A stretch of 64,000 bases of DNA from Corallium rubrum (taxonomy: Eukaryota > Cnidaria > Anthozoa > Scleralcyonacea > Coralliidae), in contig OZ036002.1 of NCBI GenBank assembly GCA_964035015.1, positions 14,469,199-14,533,198 on the forward strand, written 5' to 3'. Position numbers and translations under genes: made by a program. The notes beneath the pieces were generated by a model. It was not told the origin of the DNA. It saw nothing but the letters and a program-made list of their open reading frames with translations, and did no database searches. Shown in pieces: positions 58,401 to 64,000 of the stretch. The stretch's first letter is position 1. The number at the start of each line of letters is the position of its first letter.

Positions 58401-60460
58401 CATCAAAATAAAATAGAAAAATGCATTTACCTTGCAAAATCCTGCAGATATGGATAGTCCAACAATATATCAAACGATATCGCTGTTTTTTTAGAGAAAA
58501 AAATGAATGACAATAGCGTAATATTCGGTATTCTAAGTCCAATGCAAAATTTTCAGCCGATCAAACGATGAGAAAATAAGCCATTTCATTGGTCGAGATA
58601 TTCACGTGGTACTTGTCCAACCACCTCTGGGTCGCCATATTGGATTTTGTCTTGAAGTAAAACAGAGCTACCCCAAGCTACATATTTGAAATTGGTTCTA
58701 TGTTGATTTGTTGCTTAAATATACGTCAAAAAGCTGATATAAACGTTTCAGCTTTGAAGTTTCTACTTTGGTTTTTTAAAGACTAGAGACTTCAAAATCG
58801 TTTAATTGTTTATATCAATTCTCTGAATCAAAATCAAGCAACAATTTTCAAGACAAAACACTGGAAAGTAGGAATTGATTTCCAATTCTAGTTAAAACTT
58901 ACCAGTTTTCCATATGTTTTAACAATTAATTTATAATCCAATACTGATAAAAGTCATGTAGTACATGAGCTTGAAGAACTGTGGAAAACTTGAATGAATA
59001 TCTTTCAAAATCAGTATAAGCATTTGATTTGCTCTCTTTGAGTTTTGTTAGCCAATCAGAACAAATGCTTAATATATAGACCTTATTCATAAATGGCCGA
59101 TGATTTAAAATCCTTTGATGATAAATTAGCTCCTCTGACCTCGTTTTAGAGTAAAGAATCTTTTAAATTTCGCGCTTGAAAACGAGTTCAGAGGAGCTAA
59201 TTTATATGTACATAAAAGAATATTAATTCCACGGCCATTTATGAATATGGTCTATTCAACATGATAAAATGTGCACTGTATTACATCTTTCTGCATTTAC
59301 CAGGGCCTTTTTTAACATTCAAGTTGAAGGAGGAAAGGCCCTCCCCCCAGACCCCCTCCCCCCTTGAACCCCCTTACGAATTGATTTTCCTCCCCTCCCC
59401 CAAGAGAAAGTTCCTTTTTGCTGAAGTAAAAACAAACGAACAAAGAATTAAGCGATAAGAATATAAAAGGAAAATTTCGGACTTAGCTTTGAAGAAGGAA
59501 TACCTATATAATTAACTCACCCCCACATACAAATGTGTTGTATTTTAACTAGTTTTGATGACATTTTGTAACCTTCAGTGTTCCTAAAAATCATCTTTCA
59601 GAATGCAGGAAATGGCTTTTCCGAGACTCTAAATTTTAAATTTTCTCCGAGGTGCATTCCCCCAGACCACCCTAACCCCCCCCCCCCCCCCCCAGGGCCT
59701 TCATTTACAAAATGTTGCAACGATTAACAGTATTATAAAAACCGTGACAATCGAATACTGATAAAAGTCATATAGTGCATAAGCTTGAGGAATTTTGAGG
59801 AAACTGACAACCTTCAAAATCCATATAAGCATTTGATTTGCTCTCTTTGAGTTTTATTAGCCAATCAGAATAAAATCTTAATACTCAACCTGATAAAATT
59901 TGCATTGTAGTACATCTTTTCTGCATTTACAATAAAATTGCACTTTTCTTAGCCAATCAAAGTTGTGAAGTTTTTCCATGTATTTTATTATGCAGCAAAT
60001 GTCACACATTTTAAGTGTTTATATTTTGCACCATTTTATTATGAATACATTTAAAAAAGTTTAAGACTAATACAAGACTATCTCTATCTAATAATATAAA
60101 AGAAAACTCAATGTTTTCAATCCTAATTGTATTAATGTAAATCTACAGTTGTTGTCAGTTCAAGTTATAATAAAAGATTAAATTTCAGAGCTACAGTTAC
60201 TTACATCAGATTAATTTAAACTATACAATACATCAGCATTACATCACATTAACTCACACTTATTAACTGTACCGAAAAAGATGGCGACTTGTAAATTTAA
60301 CCATAATTGTTTTCGCGTAGTAAACATTATTTCTTTGGGGAATTATTGAAAAATACGGCTTGAAAAAAATAAACTTTGATGGAAAACGACTTTTTGCCTA
60401 CTTAATGCATGTTAACATAATAAACATTATAATAGAATCAAGAATTACCAAGTTTCTTAT
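55421..60460. other. Long stretch without a recognisable gene
   Basis: AT-rich. Points noted: a C-rich patch near 56862-56882; a MITE with inverted ATAGACCTTATTCATAAATG-type ends at 59077-59254; a C17-like run near 59674-59692; and a repeated GATTTGCTCTCTTTGAGTTTT block near 59022 and 59836 within a roughly 800-bp diverged duplication (about 58950-59300 and 59750-59960). ORFs of 60-108 codons show no domain. Confidence 0.5.
59077..59254. mobile_element. Short TIR MITE
   Basis: ATAGACCTTATTCATAAATGG is inverted at the right end with one difference (...CCATTTATGAATATGGTCTAT), and inner inverted AGCTCCTCTGA / TCAGAGGAGCT arms are present. Confidence 0.75.
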
Positions 60461-60610
60461 TTATTGCAGATCTTTCGACCTGTTGACTCAGACCTTCATC
60501 AGAGCAAATGACAACATCGTGTTGGCTCACGTCATATAAACAAAACAACTAAACAACCAGAATGACGTAAGAACACAATGGCGTAGTTACGTGCTTATAC
60601 GTTTATTCTA
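60455..60610 (-). repeat. Hammerhead-like repeat, third copy
   Basis: On the minus strand there is CTCTGATGAAGGTCTGAGTC followed by AACAGGTCGAAAGATC. The stem II arms (GGTCTG/CAGGTC) remain paired through G-T pairs although the sequence differs from the copies at 21190-21560. The flank TGACGTGAGCCAACA is shared with them. Confidence 0.6.
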
Positions 60611-61304
60611 AAATTAATTAATTAAATGACATAATGGCATCAGGACTGTTGATCGAAGAGAGCTAACCAAGTGCTATTCAATGGCTGACTCTCCTGTGAA
60701 ATCGTAGGATTTTTTTAAATCTTTAATAGATTTGATCTGTTAAAGGTCTGAATCCACAGATCAAAAGCTAAGCAATAAATAATAGACTTGTGTTACCACA
60801 AATCGTTACGCTTCTGTTAAAATTTGTCACCATGTAAATATTCAAAATAATTAATAGTAAATATTGTTTATTTCATTTTCGAGATGCTCTAAGTTTACGA
60901 AGTATTATGGTTAAATTACACCCGCCATTTTCTGGTATATTTTCGATTAAAGAAACATAATAGTCAGAACTACATACATAAAAACGCACAAGATTTTACA
61001 GATCTGTAATCTTGTTGACATGTTGTGCAATTTTTGTTTGGGTGACTGACAGAATGTTTGTGTTTAATTAATTCAGTCTATTCAGAGGTTGGCTTTTTGC
61101 AAAAAATAACGGGTAAAGGTTTTGACTCTCAATAAAATCTGCTCAAATTGATACAAAAGAATTTTACTTTGTGGAAAAGAAATAATTTGGCCGCAAAAGA
61201 TATCCACAACTAAATCTTTAAGCAAAATGAAGCTGGATGTTTATTTAGGTTTGCTAAAGAGTGGAGAGCTGTTTCTCTAGTATAAACCAAAACCATGCTG
61301 TCAC

Positions 61305-61715
61305 TTTGCAAACCAGACTTTAGTTTTGTGGTGCTTGCTTCATGTTTAATATTCAATTTTTTGACAGAGGATAAATAAAAACGATGTATTCTCCTTGCAA
61401 ACCAGACTTTAGTGTGGCAGAAATAAAGCCAATGTACTACTTGTAAACCAGACTTTAATCTTGACAGTGCATCCATGTGGTAGCTTCACTTGTCTAATAT
61501 TCAATTTTTTTGACAATGTTTACAAATGGAATCAATGTATTCCTTGCAAGTCAAACTTTAGTCTTGACATCGTGGTCCCTATTTTATGTTTAAATCCAGT
61601 TTTTGACAGAGAAAAAATAGAGGCGATGTATTCTTCTTGCTAACCAGACTTTAGTCTTGATATATAGCGTTGTCGTTCTTTCATGTTTAATATTCAGTTT
61701 TCTGACGAACGGCAG
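61305..61715. repeat. Diverged tandem repeat, about 90-100 bp
   Basis: About 4.5 units beginning AACCAGACTTTAGTCTTGAC, with TCATGTTTAATATTCA and GATGTATTC(C/T)CTTGC inside. No coding function is seen. Confidence 0.75.
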
Positions 61716-64000
61716 GCTTAGAGTAAAACTGTAAATAATCCAATATCTGAAATAGAGTAAACTGATGGTTGACAGTCAGAGTTTAAAATGGTTCAAGGAC
61801 AGCCTTCGTTAAAATAGAACTTCTCAAAGTGTTGTTGTTTGACGGTTGAGGTTAGTGGAGTTCAGGTGTATGAAGGACCATGGGTTAAACATTCTTGACA
61901 TAATCTGTAGACAGTTAGAGTTAAGATAGTTCCAGATAAGTTTGTTTAGATATTTATCCTTAGTTTAATACAATGAATCAATGATGATAAACTACAGGTG
62001 TGAACCAGATAAAGAATGTCTGAAAATATATTCCTGGTTGAACATTTCAGTGCTTGGTAACATCGAGATCAAAGTTTAATGCTTGTAGTTGATATTCAGT
62101 TGTCAGTTTACCGAATGCCAGTATTCGAGGTTTTCCAAATTAAAGAGATACACTTTTGAAAGTTCAAACCGCTTGATTTGACTAGTAAAATAGTTCAAGT
62201 TATAATTCAAAGAATTGGGTTCAAATTTTCAGTCATCATTCCAAGCATTTACCATGTTAATAATATGGATAAATAAAGCAACTGACAAGGCTGGAAACCA
62301 AAGTATATAGATCTAGAGGAACCAATCAGATACCATTAAACCAACTTGTGGACGCAGATCAACTTTTAGCTTCATCATCAAGAATAATTGTCATGGTTCA
62401 AGCTTTAAAATTGGATATATTCTTTATGTACTTTATTTGTTATCGTAGCCAAGGTTTTGAAACTCGTCGATATAAAAATTTGGGTTTCCTTGAAGGCGTC
62501 AACAAAGCAACAGAAAGCACAGATTTAATTATTACCACAAGTGTCTCAAATAAGTGTTGTCTTCCTGGACCAATGGTGTTAGTTTGAGTTTCTCTGTATT
62601 CAAGTACCACACAGTTTGTTTTCTCTTTGGTGAAGTAACCACTGCAAGATTCCAGAATCCCAAGAATAATTTCCAAAGTTTAAGCAGCCTTGATTTGACT
62701 AGACAAACAGCTCGAATTATCTTTATCACTCAAATGGAAACATTGTATTGTACAATTGCTTAAAGCATTAGACGCAGATATGTCATTTCATGAATTAATA
62801 TTTAAAACATGAGCAGCAGTGTTTTCTTATCAGATTTAAAACACGAGGTGATAGCCGAGTATTTTAGATCTCATAAAACACATACTGCGAATGTTTTGAA
62901 TAGCTTTAGAAACGACCCATTTGGTAAGTTCATTGGAGTAGGAATTTTGAAAAACAATTGAAGAGTTTTTAAAGAGAATGGGACATCATACTTGGGCAAA
63001 ATATGGGCTGAAATTTTATCAAGTTTACCCTTTACAGCCAAGACCATATGTTGTATTGTATAAAATCTTCTGGTTTTAGCAAAAAAAAAAAATCCTAAAG
63101 TTTTCAACAAGCTGTAAAGGGTCAAGAATATAGTTTCTCAACCATTTACAATCATTGCAGAAGATCTTTTTCTTTGCTACATACAATTCAACTAGTGTGA
63201 ACCAGAAAAGATAAATATGATTTTTAAAATGGCTAACAGGCTGCAAAAGGTTAAGTATCCCATCACATAATTTTTAACAAAAAGCCAACCTCTGAATTTG
63301 ATTTTGACAGTGACCAACATGCAGCTATTACTTGAGTTAACTTTTGCAAAGTTACAGCACGAGAAATGTTTTTTACAACTTGCAAACTTGGCTTAGGATA
63401 TTCTATACAGCGTAAAAACGTTGTATAATAACGATAAATACATGACCATTATAATTACTAAAAGCAGTGGCCTAGATAGTTCAGAATCAGTTAAAAACAT
63501 TTAAACACGAAACATTCATGCAATTTTTTTTATATACAGTAGAGTACATTGTTGGTATTTACGCCACTAATAACATTATTAATTTTACATGTGGATTATA
63601 AAACACATTTTTTTGAAAGTTGTTCGTCTACACAACGTTTTCAAACCATTTACTTTATAACGTTAGTCACCACTACCAACCGTCTTTCTCAAGACTACAT
63701 ACATTAACCTAGACGAACAACTTTCACAAACATGTACTATAATAATACTATTAGGTTCAAACCATTTACCGTTATGTAATTGTGTACATCACAATTGTAT
63801 AATTGTGATAAAATATTCGATTAACAAATTAGTTTTACAAAGTAACTAAATAAGATATACCGTTGACACACACTTTCAAAACATTCTCACTTTACACTTA
63901 TACTGGAGAAAACTCAAAACTGAAGTATTTGACTTTACTAAATTACAATTTGGTTTCTATATGTTAACACTTTCACTGCCACAATCAACTTTTATTATCT
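61716..64000. other. No gene seen to the end of the window
   Basis: AT-rich DNA with only short domainless ORFs. One inverted pair, AAAGTTGTTCGTCTA (63617) with TAGACGAACAACTTT (about 63710), forms a 120-bp foldback. Confidence 0.5.

Overview
This is a gene-poor, repeat-saturated window from a eukaryote, most likely an invertebrate animal. A cnidarian- or sponge-grade genome would fit, but the sequence alone does not settle the species. Supporting signs are GT-AG introns, low GC content, long di- to pentanucleotide microsatellites, many foldback MITEs, a 5S-rRNA-derived SINE, LINE and Penelope-like reverse transcriptase fragments, and a very large nested cluster of DNA transposons. I found one probable host gene and no bacterial or viral operon structure.

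Region 1 (1-9.2 kb) is repeats: three non-autonomous elements of one Helentron-like (HINE) family in minus orientation (up to 963, about 1205-2092, 2429-5011), and a 1.37-kb terminal-inverted-repeat (TIR) element at 7048-8412 with 211-bp internal tandem repeats and a 9-bp target-site duplication (TSD).

Region 2 (9.2-37.6 kb) is one decayed autonomous Helentron/Helitron2, opened by three younger insertions. Its parts, in order, are: a cysteine-peptidase (C76-like) ORF with two tandem 2A-type motifs; a basic 23-residue repeat region; a zinc-binding/DUF6570-like segment; a Helitron-like N-terminal domain and HUH Rep; a PIF1-type helicase; an endonuclease/exonuclease/phosphatase (EEP) domain; and a 3' stem-loop ending at about 37566. 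Insertion I (11912-19077) is built of inverted satellite arrays and holds another HINE. Insertion II (20401-30935) is built of GGATCCT arrays and holds the most interesting object. Insertion III (33741-35801) carries a RecQ-helicase fragment and a zinc-finger gene. Removing each insertion plus one TSD copy restores the interrupted Helentron reading frame at all three sites. The de-nested element is about 8.5 kb from first ORF to 3' end.

Inside insertion II, 22755-28973 is a nearly intact 6.2-kb transposon. It has 262/266-bp TIRs and a 6-bp TSD (GTCATG). Two convergent genes fill it: an intron-containing DDE integrase-type transposase (minus strand, four exons, about 408 residues, one single-base frame offset) and a complete alpha-kinase-family protein kinase (plus strand, 429 residues). 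The architecture fits an IS3EU-like element that carries a protein kinase.

Region 3 (37.6-42.5 kb) holds a duplicated flank that acts as an empty-site control for a HINE at 38946-41014, a LINE reverse transcriptase remnant, and small MITEs. Region 4 (43.9-47.0 kb, minus) is the probable host gene: a two-exon secreted protein of 142 residues with a DUF4430 domain (the fold at the C terminus of transcobalamin and intrinsic factor). Region 5 (47.1-64 kb) is non-coding: a 5S-type SINE, large foldbacks, microsatellites, a Penelope-like fragment, a further HINE, hammerhead-like motifs and otherwise featureless AT-rich DNA.
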